Notes under the pieces: model-generated
Database searches by the model: none
Told to the model about the DNA's origin: nothing
What the model saw: the letters and a program-made list of their open reading frames with translations, nothing else
Translations under genes and position numbers: made by a program
DNA from: Marinobacter alexandrii
GTDB lineage: Bacteria; Bacteroidota; Bacteroidia; Cytophagales; Cyclobacteriaceae
Assembly (NCBI GenBank): GCA_039984955.1
Contig: JBDWTN010000003.1
Coordinates: 1-64,000, forward strand
Direction: 5' to 3'
Length of the DNA stretch: 64,000 nucleotides
Part shown: in pieces, positions 18,281-26,852 of the stretch
Layout: each line of letters opens with the position of its first letter
Position numbering within the stretch: position 1 is the first letter of the stretch

Positions 18281-18597
18281 CTAGCCCATTCTACTAACTG
18301 TCTATGTGCATCTTCACACTGCGCATTGATTTCGTTTAAAATATCGCTGGTAGCATTATTTGGATGATGTTGTAAATCTTCCAAAGTCTCAGCGCATGAA
18401 AGTTGAATCATCTTCGCCGACGGCTTCAATTGATGAGCAGACTTAGACAAGTTATCTAAGTCACCACTCGCCAATTCATCTTTCATCTTTTTCACCAAAG
18501 ACGTATAAGTTGCTTCAAATGTCTCAATAAACTCCTTTTTGAAATCTTCATCGTCTTCGCTCAGAACCTCTAGGTAGGTAAAATCTATTTTTTCCAT
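18277..18597 (-). CDS. Stand-alone histidine phosphotransfer (HPt) protein
   Basis: 106 residues, all helical, with the phospho-acceptor His55 in SAHQLKPSAKMI; the usual small residue after His-x-Leu-Lys is present. HPt proteins relay phosphoryl groups between hybrid kinases and response regulators. No kinase or regulator is adjacent; the only kinase in the window (55945) is not a hybrid. It is divergent from the TerB-like gene and converges on the SanA-like gene. Confidence 0.85.
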   Translation of the reverse strand: MEKIDFTYLEVLSEDDEDFKKEFIETFEATYTSLVKKMKDELASGDLDNLSKSAHQLKPSAKMIQLSCAETLEDLQHHPNNATSDILNEINAQCEDAHRQLVEWAS

Positions 18598-18688
18598 ATT
18601 TTGCTTAATCCAAGTTATAAATGTAATATCTCTCTAGGTAAAAAGCATAACCAAAATTTAGGGATGATGTCAATATCAATACAGCAAA

Positions 18689-18696
18689 TAATTTTG
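18689..18696 (+). promoter_or_regulatory. Candidate -7 element before the TerB-like gene
   Basis: TAATTTTG matches TAnnTTTG and lies 34 bp before the ATG at 18730, supporting that start over in-frame ATGs farther upstream. No clear -33 element was seen. Confidence 0.4.
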
Positions 18697-18729
18697 TATT
18701 TTCGAGCCGAAAATTTGAAATTAAAAGGA

Positions 18730-19191
18730 ATGATCCCAGAATTTGAACCATTAAGAGAAGACGAGATCCAGGTGATACTACAATCGCCGGTATATGTAGC
18801 AATACTTATTGCAGGTGCTGATGGAAAAATTGATAAATCAGAGCGTAAGGAAGCAATAGAAATTGCCAGGAATAAGCAAAGTAGATCCAGAGAACAATTA
18901 GCTGACTTTTATAAGTTGGTAGGAGAGCAGTTTGAAGATAACTTCAATAGGTTAATTGATGAACTTCCATCAGGTACTGATGCTAGAATTGAAGCAATTT
19001 CTACCGAACTGAGAAAGCTCAACTTCATTTTACCTAAAATTGAGAAGAACTTTGCGGTGAAGTATCATGCAAGCCTTAAGGATTTAGCTAAAAAGATTGC
19101 AGAAGCATCTGGAGGAGTTTTGGGCTATCTATCTGTAAGCTATGAAGAATCGAAGCTGATGGAGCTTAAAATGATTAAGGAGCTAGGCTAA
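18730..19191 (+). CDS. TerB-like helical protein
   Basis: About 153 residues from the ATG at 18730, which follows AAAAGGA and a -7-like box; upstream in-frame codons back to 18601 fall in the promoter region shared with the HPt gene. The segment VAILIAGADGKIDKSERKEA resembles the acidic N-terminal motif of TerB/TerB-like folds, which are metal-binding helical bundles. Such proteins are not evidence of tellurite resistance by themselves. It is closed by a strong terminator at 19212-19244. Confidence 0.65.
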   Translation: MIPEFEPLREDEIQVILQSPVYVAILIAGADGKIDKSERKEAIEIARNKQSRSREQLADFYKLVGEQFEDNFNRLIDELPSGTDARIEAISTELRKLNFILPKIEKNFAVKYHASLKDLAKKIAEASGGVLGYLSVSYEESKLMELKMIKELG

Positions 19192-19211
19192 CATTCATTA
19201 GAATATTTAAG

Positions 19212-19244
19212 CCCTGATTTCAAAACTTGAGGTCAGGGTTTTTT
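19212..19244 (+). terminator. Rho-independent terminator after the TerB-like gene
   Basis: CCCTGATTTCAA and TTGAGGTCAGGG pair over 12 positions, two of them G-T wobbles, with an AAC loop, followed by six T residues. Confidence 0.88.
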
Positions 19245-19258
19245 GTTTAAATTCAACT

Positions 19259-19798
19259 ATGAACAAGTCCGGAATAGTACCACCTTTAAGGCTCTGCTTC
19301 TTTATGTGGCTTGTTTACAGCATAGAGTTTTATCTTAAAACCGACTTAGGATACCTAGGAATCTATCCAAGAGATATAACAGGACTAGTGGGAATTTTCA
19401 TGGCACCATTGCTACATGGTAATTTCAATCATTTAGTATCCAATACAATTCCACTTCTTGTTTTAGGTGGGAGTATCTTCTTCTTTTTTCCATTAATAGC
19501 TACTCGGGTTTTTTTATATGCTTATTTCTTTACGAATATATTGGTTTGGGTATTCGGTAGGCCTTTCTATCACATCGGAGCAAGTGGATTAGTCTATGCG
19601 CTTGCATCATTTCTAGTTTTTTATGGACTATTTAAAAGGAACTTCACATCAGTAATCATAAGTCTTGTGGTAATTTTTTTCTATGGTGGGATGGCTTACG
19701 GCTTACTTGCTTTAGATGATCGAATTAGCTGGGAATCTCACTTGATGGGCGCAATTGTTGGAGCAGTTAGCGCCTTTACTATCTCAAAGAATAAATAG
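19259..19798 (+). CDS. Rhomboid-family intramembrane serine protease
   Basis: 179 residues with six predicted membrane helices. The family signatures are present: His53 and His58 with Asn62 in LLHGNFNHLVSN, the catalytic Ser109 in GASG (107-110), and the catalytic His161 in SWESHLMGA. It cleaves membrane-embedded substrates, none of which can be named here. It begins 15 bp after a terminator, so it has its own promoter close to the start or depends on readthrough. Confidence 0.93.
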   Translation: MNKSGIVPPLRLCFFMWLVYSIEFYLKTDLGYLGIYPRDITGLVGIFMAPLLHGNFNHLVSNTIPLLVLGGSIFFFFPLIATRVFLYAYFFTNILVWVFGRPFYHIGASGLVYALASFLVFYGLFKRNFTSVIISLVVIFFYGGMAYGLLALDDRISWESHLMGAIVGAVSAFTISKNK

Positions 19799-19821
19799 AA
19801 TTACTAAAATTTTTAGTAATT
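19799..19821. repeat. Perfect palindrome between the rhomboid and radical SAM genes
   Basis: AATTACTAAAA and TTTTAGTAATT form perfect 11-bp arms around a single T. It fills the gap after the rhomboid stop codon and ends 7 bp before the radical SAM start codon. It could terminate the rhomboid transcript, bind a regulator, or mask the ribosome site. Confidence 0.6.
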
Positions 19822-19828
19822 TTAATGA

Positions 19829-20878
19829 ATGGATTATTTGAAGGGTAAGGGGGCGCAAATCAATACCCCCAACAAGTTTCTAAACCTCAGTATTAGCACC
19901 GATGAAACAGATGGTTTAGATGAAGAAATGGTACAACAAAAACCCAAGACTGAGGTATTTAAGGAAACACCTAAAAAGATTATATCAACTAACAATAGTC
20001 CAGATTTAGGTTTTTATGCTTCTGTAAATCCCTATCAAGGTTGTGAGCATGGGTGTGTGTATTGCTATGCGAGAAATTCTCACGAATACTGGGGGTTTAG
20101 TGCAGGCTTAGACTTTGAAACTAAGATTATCGTTAAACCTGATGCTCCAAAACTTTTAGAAAAAGAATTTCTAAAATCATCCTGGAAACCAAAAACAGTG
20201 ATGCTCAGTGGGAATACTGATTGCTACCAGCCATTGGAGAAGAAACTGGAAATCACAAAGAGGCTCCTTTCAGTTTTCAACAAATATCAGAATCCTGTTG
20301 GAATTATAACCAAGAATTCCCTCATCACACGTGACATTGATGTTTTGAAGGAACTGGCTCAATCTAACCTGGTTCATGTGATCTTTTCTATCACTTCTTT
20401 AGATGAGAAGCTTAGACAAAAATTGGAGCCCAGAACAGCGAGTGCAGCAAAGAAGCTAAGAGCTATGGAAATACTCTCCAAGGTGGGTGTGCCAGTAGGA
20501 GTGATGAACGCACCGATTATTCCTGGTTTAACACATCATGAAACACCTGCAATATTGAGCTCAGCTTCCAATGCTGGGGCAGTTTTTGCAGGTTATACAG
20601 TCGTAAGATTAAATGGACAAATTAGCAAAATATTCCACGATTGGCTTATAAAGAACTTCCCTGATCGTGCGAAAAAGGTTTGGCATCAAGTACAAGAACT
20701 GCATGGAGGAAATGTAAATGATAGCGAATTTAAAAGGAGAATAAAAGGAGACGGAAAAGTAGCTGAGATAATCAAAAAATTGTTTGAGGTGAGCAGACGT
20801 AAATACTTTGATGATAAGACATTTCCAATTCTAGAAACTTCTCATTTTAGACGAGGAGGCAGTTATAATCTTTTTTAA
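19829..20878 (+). CDS. Radical SAM protein, PA0069/SplB-like family
   Basis: 349 residues. The radical SAM cluster is Cys72-x3-Cys76-xx-Cys79 in NPYQGCEHGCVYCYAR, followed by MLSGNTDCYQPLE and the SAM-binding beta strands. This arrangement fits the PA0069 family, related to spore photoproduct lyase; the substrate of the family is not known. The start follows the palindrome at 19799-19821. It converges with the DoxX-like gene, separated by a terminator. Confidence 0.9.
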   Translation: MDYLKGKGAQINTPNKFLNLSISTDETDGLDEEMVQQKPKTEVFKETPKKIISTNNSPDLGFYASVNPYQGCEHGCVYCYARNSHEYWGFSAGLDFETKIIVKPDAPKLLEKEFLKSSWKPKTVMLSGNTDCYQPLEKKLEITKRLLSVFNKYQNPVGIITKNSLITRDIDVLKELAQSNLVHVIFSITSLDEKLRQKLEPRTASAAKKLRAMEILSKVGVPVGVMNAPIIPGLTHHETPAILSSASNAGAVFAGYTVVRLNGQISKIFHDWLIKNFPDRAKKVWHQVQELHGGNVNDSEFKRRIKGDGKVAEIIKKLFEVSRRKYFDDKTFPILETSHFRRGGSYNLF

Positions 20879-20879
20879 G

Positions 20880-20909
20880 AAAAAAACCTCCCAATTACTA
20901 TCAGGAGGT
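20880..20909 (-). terminator. Terminator for the DoxX-like gene (minus strand)
   Basis: Read on the minus strand, ACCTCC and GGAGGT pair across a 12-nt loop and run into seven T residues. On the plus strand the trailing T tract is missing, so it serves the leftward transcript best. Confidence 0.8.
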
Positions 20910-20949
20910 CTCTCTTCATACTTATCTAGTATCTAGATTAAGGTTCTCT

Positions 20950-21306
20950 TTAATCACTAAGGTGGGCACTCATAAACCAAGCACTACCAGCCAGAGCAAT
21001 ATCTTTTAAAAACATTGACGAACTTAATGGATCTTGACTTAAAAATCCAGATAAATGTATTAATACAGCAAAAAGTGCTAGCATCAATCCCAGAAGCTGA
21101 GTGGCTAACTTTGCTTTCTTTCCTATGATGATGGCTACTGCTGCCAAAATCAATGCAATCCCAGTTAAATAAACAAAAACAACAGGAGCAGGTATAAATT
21201 CAGGAACGTATCCTGTCATATCATCGGCTCCCATTAGATGAAAAATACCGAACATAGCCATGGGACCCGCAAACATTAGCTTTCCTAGAAATCCTAAGCT
21301 TTTCAT
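20950..21306 (-). CDS. DoxX-like small membrane protein
   Basis: 118 residues with four membrane helices and the family-typical first helix context FAGPMAMFGIFHLMGADDM. DoxX-like proteins are linked to redox or respiratory membrane functions, without a firm biochemical role. Single gene with its own terminator at 20880-20909. Confidence 0.75.
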   Translation of the reverse strand: MKSLGFLGKLMFAGPMAMFGIFHLMGADDMTGYVPEFIPAPVVFVYLTGIALILAAVAIIIGKKAKLATQLLGLMLALFAVLIHLSGFLSQDPLSSSMFLKDIALAGSAWFMSAHLSD

Positions 21307-21387
21307 ATGTATGGGTTAAAGGTTGAAATAGTTGTTAATGATTTTCAAGTTAATTGTTTTCAGCAGTTAATACAAACAGGAATTACG

Positions 21388-22050
21388 TTATAGAATTTTA
21401 CCTATTAGTATATTTAGCCGGTTAATTAGCTGACCGTCCTTAATAGGATACCAGAGTCCTTCCCCCATATCTAATGAATTTTTAGTCGGCCTTTCTTGTG
21501 ATTCAAGACTATGAAAGTCAAGACTAAATGCTTCATTCATAAGCTCTCGTCCAATTTCCCAGTTGCTACTTAACTGTTCATTTATAATCACAACCCTCTC
21601 TGAAAACTTCCATATTATTTCATAAGTGATACCTTCTAATACAAAAACTACCTTGAGGGGAGACTCAATTCCGGCGATTTCAAGAACTACTTGTAGTAAC
21701 TCCTGAAACAAGGCATTTGCTAGAATGATATTGCTGGGGAAGCCCAGAATCAAATCATCTTTTTCAATATGTAGATAGTTTTCATTATTAGGCTCAGAAC
21801 TCATTTTCATTTCACCTAATAACTTAATATCCTCAAGCCAACGAGTATTTACTTCTCCTTTCCATATAAGATCATCATTTCTTGTAAACCCTTCCGCTCT
21901 TAATTCGTCATCAGTCAATTCTTCTCTTTCCAGATATTTCAAGTCAAGATTTAGAAATAATTTATTTTCTGCTGACTCAAATTCCATAACTGCAGCATAG
22001 GCAAAGGGAGGAGGAAGTTGTTGTGGCTGGTAGGACAATTTGATATTCAT
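21388..22050 (-). CDS. Conserved-looking hypothetical protein coupled to menE
   Basis: 220 residues, soluble, no signal peptide. Nothing in it is recognised: the N-terminus is MNIKLSYQPQQLPPPF, the middle is rich in Glu and Leu, and there are no Cys residues. Its start overlaps the menE stop by 4 bp (ATGA), so it is co-translated with menE. It is not MenC, which has about 340 residues and an enolase-like barrel. Confidence 0.7.
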   Translation of the reverse strand: MNIKLSYQPQQLPPPFAYAAVMEFESAENKLFLNLDLKYLEREELTDDELRAEGFTRNDDLIWKGEVNTRWLEDIKLLGEMKMSSEPNNENYLHIEKDDLILGFPSNIILANALFQELLQVVLEIAGIESPLKVVFVLEGITYEIIWKFSERVVIINEQLSSNWEIGRELMNEAFSLDFHSLESQERPTKNSLDMGEGLWYPIKDGQLINRLNILIGKIL

Positions 22051-23060
22051 ATAGATTTTTTTAACTCGGCTTGAGTCTTTGCTCTATCAATTTTTCCACT
22101 GGTAGTTTTAAATATATTGCAGTCAAAAAATGATTCTTTAGGACGATGATATTTATCAAGAATATCAAAGTCGATAACTTGTTTACTTCCACTAGATATG
22201 AGTACCACTTTACTGCCTAAAGTTTTGTCAGGCAAAGAGCTTATCATAAAATCGTTTTCAAATTGATCACTAAGCTTTTCTTCAATGAATTCAGGATTGA
22301 TTTTTATCCCACCGGAATTAATCACGAAATCTTTTCGCCCTAACCATCTAAAAGTTTTTTCAGAAGTTACTGTAGCTAAGTCAGTTGTTTTTAGCCATTT
22401 GTTGGCTGTAATGGAGCCCTTTATTTTCAAGGAATTGCTGTTATCTACAGCTACAATGGTGTCTCCTGTCGTATGAAATTCTTCCATATCTATTTTCCTT
22501 AACGCAATGTGAGAAACAGTTTCTGTCATTCCGTATGTAGAATAAACTTTAGCGCTATAGCTTTTAACATCTATTGGCATAGGTGCACCTCCAATCAGAA
22601 TAATGCCACACCTGTTTATTTGCTTTTCTTTTAACTTCTCAAACTGCATTGGAACCATGGAAGCGATATCAAATTCGTCACTTTCTAGATCTTTAAATGG
22701 ATAAGAATTTGGTTCTACAATAGTAATGTTGTGATTATAGATTAACCCACGATATATAACCATTGCCCCACCAATATGTACAGGGTCGATGCAAAGTAAT
22801 GATTCCTTCACCAGCTCATTAGGATCAAGATAGGACATGGTAGCTTGAGCGCTTAGCTGTATGCTATTTCTTGAAATTTTTATCAATTTAGGTTTGCCTG
22901 TAGACCCAGAAGTTTGATGAAAAAAATCTTTTTTATCGGAATACCAGCTTTTGATTATTTCTAACACTAATTTTTCAGTCTTGTTATATCTTTCTTTAGA
23001 AAGATCATCTTTTAGAATTTCTTCTAACTTTAAGAGAAAATTTTTAGATTTTATAATCAC
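22047..23060 (-). CDS. menE: o-succinylbenzoate-CoA ligase (AMP-forming)
   Basis: 337 residues, shorter than typical 450-500 residue acyl-CoA ligases, as in other Bacteroidota MenE. The AMP-binding loop is TSGSTGKPK, the adenylate-contact motif is YSTYGMTET, and the hinge and lysine regions are GRKDFVINSGGIKINP and KTTSGKIDRAK. It activates o-succinylbenzoate in menaquinone synthesis. The start is GTG at 23060; there is no usable ATG. Only 5 bp separate it from the divergent sigma-factor start codon. The rest of the men genes lie 3 kb away. Confidence 0.88.
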   Translation of the reverse strand: MIIKSKNFLLKLEEILKDDLSKERYNKTEKLVLEIIKSWYSDKKDFFHQTSGSTGKPKLIKISRNSIQLSAQATMSYLDPNELVKESLLCIDPVHIGGAMVIYRGLIYNHNITIVEPNSYPFKDLESDEFDIASMVPMQFEKLKEKQINRCGIILIGGAPMPIDVKSYSAKVYSTYGMTETVSHIALRKIDMEEFHTTGDTIVAVDNSNSLKIKGSITANKWLKTTDLATVTSEKTFRWLGRKDFVINSGGIKINPEFIEEKLSDQFENDFMISSLPDKTLGSKVVLISSGSKQVIDFDILDKYHRPKESFFDCNIFKTTSGKIDRAKTQAELKKSI

Positions 23061-23065
23061 TGCGC

Positions 23066-23623
23066 TTGGAAAACGAAGAGGTAATTGTTAGCCGACTAAT
23101 CAACAAAGATAAGAGGGCTTTTGAATATGTGTTTAATGAATACTATACCACAATGGTACTGTATGCAGCTCGCTTTATGGATACAAGGGAAGAGGCGGAA
23201 GAGGTAGCTCAAGACGTTTTCGTGAAATTCTGGGAGAAGTGTGATTCTTTATCACCAGACTCTTCTGTCAAAAGTTACCTGTATCGTTCTGTACATAATT
23301 CTTGTTTAAATACACTAAAACATGAAAAAGTAAAAGATGGCTACCGACAGCATGTGATCTATGTGATGGAATCATCTTATCAAAATGAATTTAAAGATGA
23401 AGATCCCGATTTCCTGAGAAAGCGTATTAGTGAAGAAATTGATAAGTTACCTCCTAGGTGCTCAGAAATATTTAAATTGAGTCGTTACGAAGGACTTAAA
23501 TATCAAGAAATCGCTGATCATCTGGGAATCTCCGTTAAGACTGTTGAAGTGCAAATGGGCAAAGCATTAAAAGTGTTAAGAGAAACGCTACAAGATTTGA
23601 AAAACCTTCGTGATGCGGGTTAA
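23066..23623 (+). CDS. ECF-type RNA polymerase sigma factor
   Basis: 185 residues. Region 2 covers RAFEYVFNEYYTTMVLYA to QDVFVKFWEK, and region 4 covers LPPRCSEIFKLSRYEGLKYQEIADHLGIS. The start is TTG at 23066, because an in-frame stop lies just upstream and no ATG precedes region 2. It resembles the FecI-like sigma factors of Bacteroidota. The anti-sigma-like FecR gene is at 25073, separated by an STN-domain protein. The sigma start is 5 bp from the divergent menE start. Confidence 0.93.
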   Translation: MENEEVIVSRLINKDKRAFEYVFNEYYTTMVLYAARFMDTREEAEEVAQDVFVKFWEKCDSLSPDSSVKSYLYRSVHNSCLNTLKHEKVKDGYRQHVIYVMESSYQNEFKDEDPDFLRKRISEEIDKLPPRCSEIFKLSRYEGLKYQEIADHLGISVKTVEVQMGKALKVLRETLQDLKNLRDAG

Positions 23624-25016
23624 GACCTTCACTATACTTTTTTTGTTTTTTTCTTTCGGCTTTTCCCAGTCAAGAAAGAACGATCGAATTAATGCCTCTT
23701 TTCTCAACACTCCATTAGAAGACGTCTTTGATACTTTAAGTGCTCAAACAAATTATTTTTTCAGTTATAATTCTGATATTTTACCTAAGGGAAGCCTTTA
23801 TACAATTTCAGCCGATAACCTTCCAATTGATCAGTTTTTATCGCGATTGCTAGTGGGCACAGGACTCAAGTATTCTTTCTATAAAGACCAAATCATACTG
23901 AACTACGAGCCTCCACAGCAGCAAGCGATTAAGAAGAAGAATTTTTTCACCCTTTCAGGGACAGTATACAATGAAGAAGGTCAGCCATTGAATAATGCTA
24001 ATATTTTTCTTGATGGAACGACTATAGGAATGTCAAGTGACATTGATGGTAATTACAAATTAGAATCAATTCCTCCTGGTTTTTACAATGTTGTTTTTTC
24101 GCATGTTGGATATAAAAATGCAGTTTATGAGCTTTCAGAGAACAATGGAGGAGCTCGTATCCAAGACCATCAAATGGAGTTGGATTTAGGTCAATTAGAA
24201 GAAGTTCAGGTTATTTCAGATAGAATTAGTCAAACAGCCATTAGCTGGCAGTCCCACTATTCTACATTTATGGTAGAACTACTAGGGCAATCAAAACAAG
24301 CAGAGAACTGCGTAATTGAAAACCCTGAAACATTAAATTTCTCTTATCATAGGTTAGACGAAACACTCAGAGCATATTCACAGTACCCGTTGCAAATCAG
24401 AAATGAAGCTTTGGGATATCGAATCAGCTATTTTCTTGAATTTTTTCAAAGAAAGGATACTGACCTTAGATTCAGAGGTAAAATTCGATTTAAAAACCTC
24501 GAACCAACGAATAGAGGGGATATAAGAGAATGGCGGAAAAACAGAAAGGAGAGTTACAATGGATCATTCAATCACTTCAAAAAGTCTTTATTGAATGGAG
24601 AATTAAGAAAGGAAGGTTTTAGAATTTACAGCTTGAAAAGCCTAGAGAATTTTGAAATTGATAAAAAACAAGAATTGACTGTATCAGATATTATTGTTTT
24701 TAAAGGAGATCATTACGAATTAGATTTTAAAAACCACCTCATTATTGAATACAGAAAAGAGAAAGAAAGTATGAAGTTCTTAGAAAATAGTGATTTTGTA
24801 CATTTGATGTATGCCAAGTACATCAAATCAGGACGCTTAATAAAGGATCCAGGAGCTCAGATATCGGTATTGAAGTTACTAAAAGGGTCAGTTAAACTCG
24901 ATTTGTCGGGACAAATTATGGATCGTTTTGCAGTGACGACCTATGGCTACTGGTCATGGGAGCGTACTGCGGATTTGGTACCGATTAATTATGATCCTGC
25001 ATTTGATAATTTATGA
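23613..25016 (+). CDS. Secreted STN plus carboxypeptidase-regulatory-domain protein, without a receptor barrel
   Basis: 467 residues from the ATG at 23613, overlapping the sigma gene by 11 bp. A signal peptide ends FGFSQ near residue 19. Next comes an STN (secretin/TonB short N-terminal) domain at about 22-100, with LEDVFDTLSAQTNYFFSY, then a carboxypeptidase-D-regulatory-like domain at about 110-195 with GTVYNEEGQPLNNANIFL. The last 270 residues have no recognised fold and no plug or beta-barrel signature. In FecI/FecR systems the STN domain normally sits on a TonB-dependent receptor and signals to the anti-sigma factor. Here it is on a protein without a barrel. Confidence 0.82.
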   Translation: MRVKTFTILFLFFSFGFSQSRKNDRINASFLNTPLEDVFDTLSAQTNYFFSYNSDILPKGSLYTISADNLPIDQFLSRLLVGTGLKYSFYKDQIILNYEPPQQQAIKKKNFFTLSGTVYNEEGQPLNNANIFLDGTTIGMSSDIDGNYKLESIPPGFYNVVFSHVGYKNAVYELSENNGGARIQDHQMELDLGQLEEVQVISDRISQTAISWQSHYSTFMVELLGQSKQAENCVIENPETLNFSYHRLDETLRAYSQYPLQIRNEALGYRISYFLEFFQRKDTDLRFRGKIRFKNLEPTNRGDIREWRKNRKESYNGSFNHFKKSLLNGELRKEGFRIYSLKSLENFEIDKKQELTVSDIIVFKGDHYELDFKNHLIIEYRKEKESMKFLENSDFVHLMYAKYIKSGRLIKDPGAQISVLKLLKGSVKLDLSGQIMDRFAVTTYGYWSWERTADLVPINYDPAFDNL

Positions 25017-25072
25017 AAAAAATTAGGGGTATAGCAACTGTAAGTTGTTAATAACCAGACGATAACAACAAA

Positions 25073-25987
25073 ATGGAAGAAGTACTAGCAAAATATTTTT
25101 CTGGGGAAGCGTCAAAGGACGAAATTTCCTCTGTGGAATCATGGAGATGTGAATCTAAAAATAATGCCAATACATTTTTAGACGTAAAAAATGCATGGTT
25201 GGCTACTCAGCCTAAAGAGACCCCACCTGAGCATGTTTTAGGTAAAATTCTGGATGAAAAACCTAAAGGAAAGCAAGCGTCTTTCATGATGAGTACTTGG
25301 ATAAGATACGCAAGTGCTGCAGTATTGATTTTAGCAATTTCCTTACTATTTATTTTAAATCAGGATTCCGGGCAATCTATCTATACAAGCCAAAAATTAG
25401 ACGATGGAAGTGTTGTTGCCTTACATGGTGATTCTGGGATTGAAATATTGAAATTTAATGATAGTATTCGCGAAATAAGAATTATTGGTAAAGCTTATTT
25501 TGATATAGAAAGAGATGAAAAGAGACCTTTTGTTATTCATACTGAAAATGCGAAAGTTCAAGTTCTTGGTACTTCATTTGTAGTAGATGCATATAAAGGG
25601 AATACTGAAGTTTGTGTTGAAACAGGACTTGTGGAATTAGTAAAGAGTGATGGTGTTGCTGTTAAACTTGAAATGGGAGAGATGGGTCTCGTGTCGACTA
25701 ACAATAAAGGTATAATAAAGAGAAATAATAATGACCTTAATTATCTCGCCTGGAAAACGAAAGTTATCACATTTAACGAATCCAGTATGTCCGAAGTGAA
25801 AGAGGTCATTGAAGATGTATATGGGATAGAAATGAATTTTGAAAATCCTTTATTTCAGAACTGTAAATTAACTGCCAAGTTCAATAAGAAAAAAGCAAAA
25901 GATGCTATTGAAATTATAGCACGAACTTTTGGGATTGAATATGATTATTCTAACGGCAAAGCGGTGTTAAAAGGAAAAGGGTGTTAA
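25073..25987 (+). CDS. FecR-like anti-sigma factor
   Basis: 304 residues. A short cytoplasmic N-terminus (about 1-75), which should bind the sigma factor, precedes one membrane helix around residues 80-98. The periplasmic FecR domain has GKAYFDIERDEKRPFVIHT and VQVLGTSFVVDAY, and the C-terminus is the DUF4974-type domain. It is third in the order sigma, STN protein, FecR, an unusual order. The stop codon lies within the terminator stem at 25975-26001. Confidence 0.9.
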   Translation: MEEVLAKYFSGEASKDEISSVESWRCESKNNANTFLDVKNAWLATQPKETPPEHVLGKILDEKPKGKQASFMMSTWIRYASAAVLILAISLLFILNQDSGQSIYTSQKLDDGSVVALHGDSGIEILKFNDSIREIRIIGKAYFDIERDEKRPFVIHTENAKVQVLGTSFVVDAYKGNTEVCVETGLVELVKSDGVAVKLEMGEMGLVSTNNKGIIKRNNNDLNYLAWKTKVITFNESSMSEVKEVIEDVYGIEMNFENPLFQNCKLTAKFNKKKAKDAIEIIARTFGIEYDYSNGKAVLKGKGC

Positions 25988-26001
25988 AACCACCCTTTTT
26001 T
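25975..26001 (+). terminator. Terminator between the FecR-like gene and menB
   Basis: AAAAGGGTG and CACCCTTTT pair over 9 bp around a 7-nt loop, running into six T residues. The FecR-like stop codon lies inside the loop and stem. The reverse strand also gives a T run, so it may serve both converging transcripts. Confidence 0.85.
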
Positions 26002-26003
26002 AA

Positions 26004-26852
26004 TCAGGGAATCCATTTAATATTACTAAAGTTGGGCTTTCGCTTCTCTAGAAAAGCATTTCTACCCTCCTTTGCTTCATCTGTCATGTAAGCTAATCTA
26101 GTGGCTTCTCCTGCAAAAACTTGCTGTCCTACCATACCATCATCAGTAAGATTAAATGCAAACTTTAGCATCTTGATAGAGGTAGGGGATTTAGCAAGAA
26201 TTTCTTGAGCCCATTGATATGCTTCATCTTCCAATTTTTCATGTAGAATAACGGCATTTACCATCCCCATTTCATAAGCTTCCTGAGCTGAGTAATTTCT
26301 ACCTAAAAAGAAAATCTCACGAGCCCTCTTTTGACCAACCATTTTCGCTAGATAGGCTGAGCCATAGCCGCCATCAAAGCTAGTAACATCTGCATCAGTC
26401 TGTTTGAAAATAGCGTGCTCTTCGCTAGCTAATGTTAAGTCGCATACAGTGTGTAAACTATGACCACCGCCAACAGCCCATCCAGGAACAACAGCAATTA
26501 CTACTTTTGGCATAAACCTGATTAATCGTTGAACTTCCAGAATGTTCAGACGTGGCATGCCATCGTCATCAACATATCCTTGATGGCCTCTTGCATTTTG
26601 ATCCCCACCACTGCAAAAAGCCCAACCTCCGTCTTTCGCAGAAGGACCTTCTCCACTCAATAGCACAACTCCAATATTTACATCTTCCCTTGCATCTAAA
26701 AAAGCTTTGTAAAGCTCAGCTACAGTCTTAGGACGAAAGGCGTTTCGTACTTCTGGTCGATTAAAAGCTATCCTGGCCACTTTACCAAATTTCTTATAGG
26801 TAATATCTTCAAAGCCACTAGCAGTTACCCATTTAATTGTTGATGCACTCAT
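26004..26852 (-). CDS. menB: 1,4-dihydroxy-2-naphthoyl-CoA synthase
   Basis: 282 residues of the crotonase superfamily. Oxyanion-hole and acidic motifs are present (FCSGGDQNARG, then GWAVGGGHSLH), and the DVTSFDGGYGSAYLAK block is typical of MenB. It closes the second ring of naphthoquinone from o-succinylbenzoyl-CoA. It is the last gene of the leftward men operon and overlaps menD by 20 bp. A terminator stands a few bases beyond its stop. Confidence 0.96.
   Translation of the reverse strand: MSASTIKWVTASGFEDITYKKFGKVARIAFNRPEVRNAFRPKTVAELYKAFLDAREDVNIGVVLLSGEGPSAKDGGWAFCSGGDQNARGHQGYVDDDGMPRLNILEVQRLIRFMPKVVIAVVPGWAVGGGHSLHTVCDLTLASEEHAIFKQTDADVTSFDGGYGSAYLAKMVGQKRAREIFFLGRNYSAQEAYEMGMVNAVILHEKLEDEAYQWAQEILAKSPTSIKMLKFAFNLTDDGMVGQQVFAGEATRLAYMTDEAKEGRNAFLEKRKPNFSNIKWIP

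Noticed and set aside
21388-22050. Possible menC next to menE
   Set aside because: The protein has 220 residues and lacks the enolase-superfamily Lys and acidic metal ligands; menC must be elsewhere.
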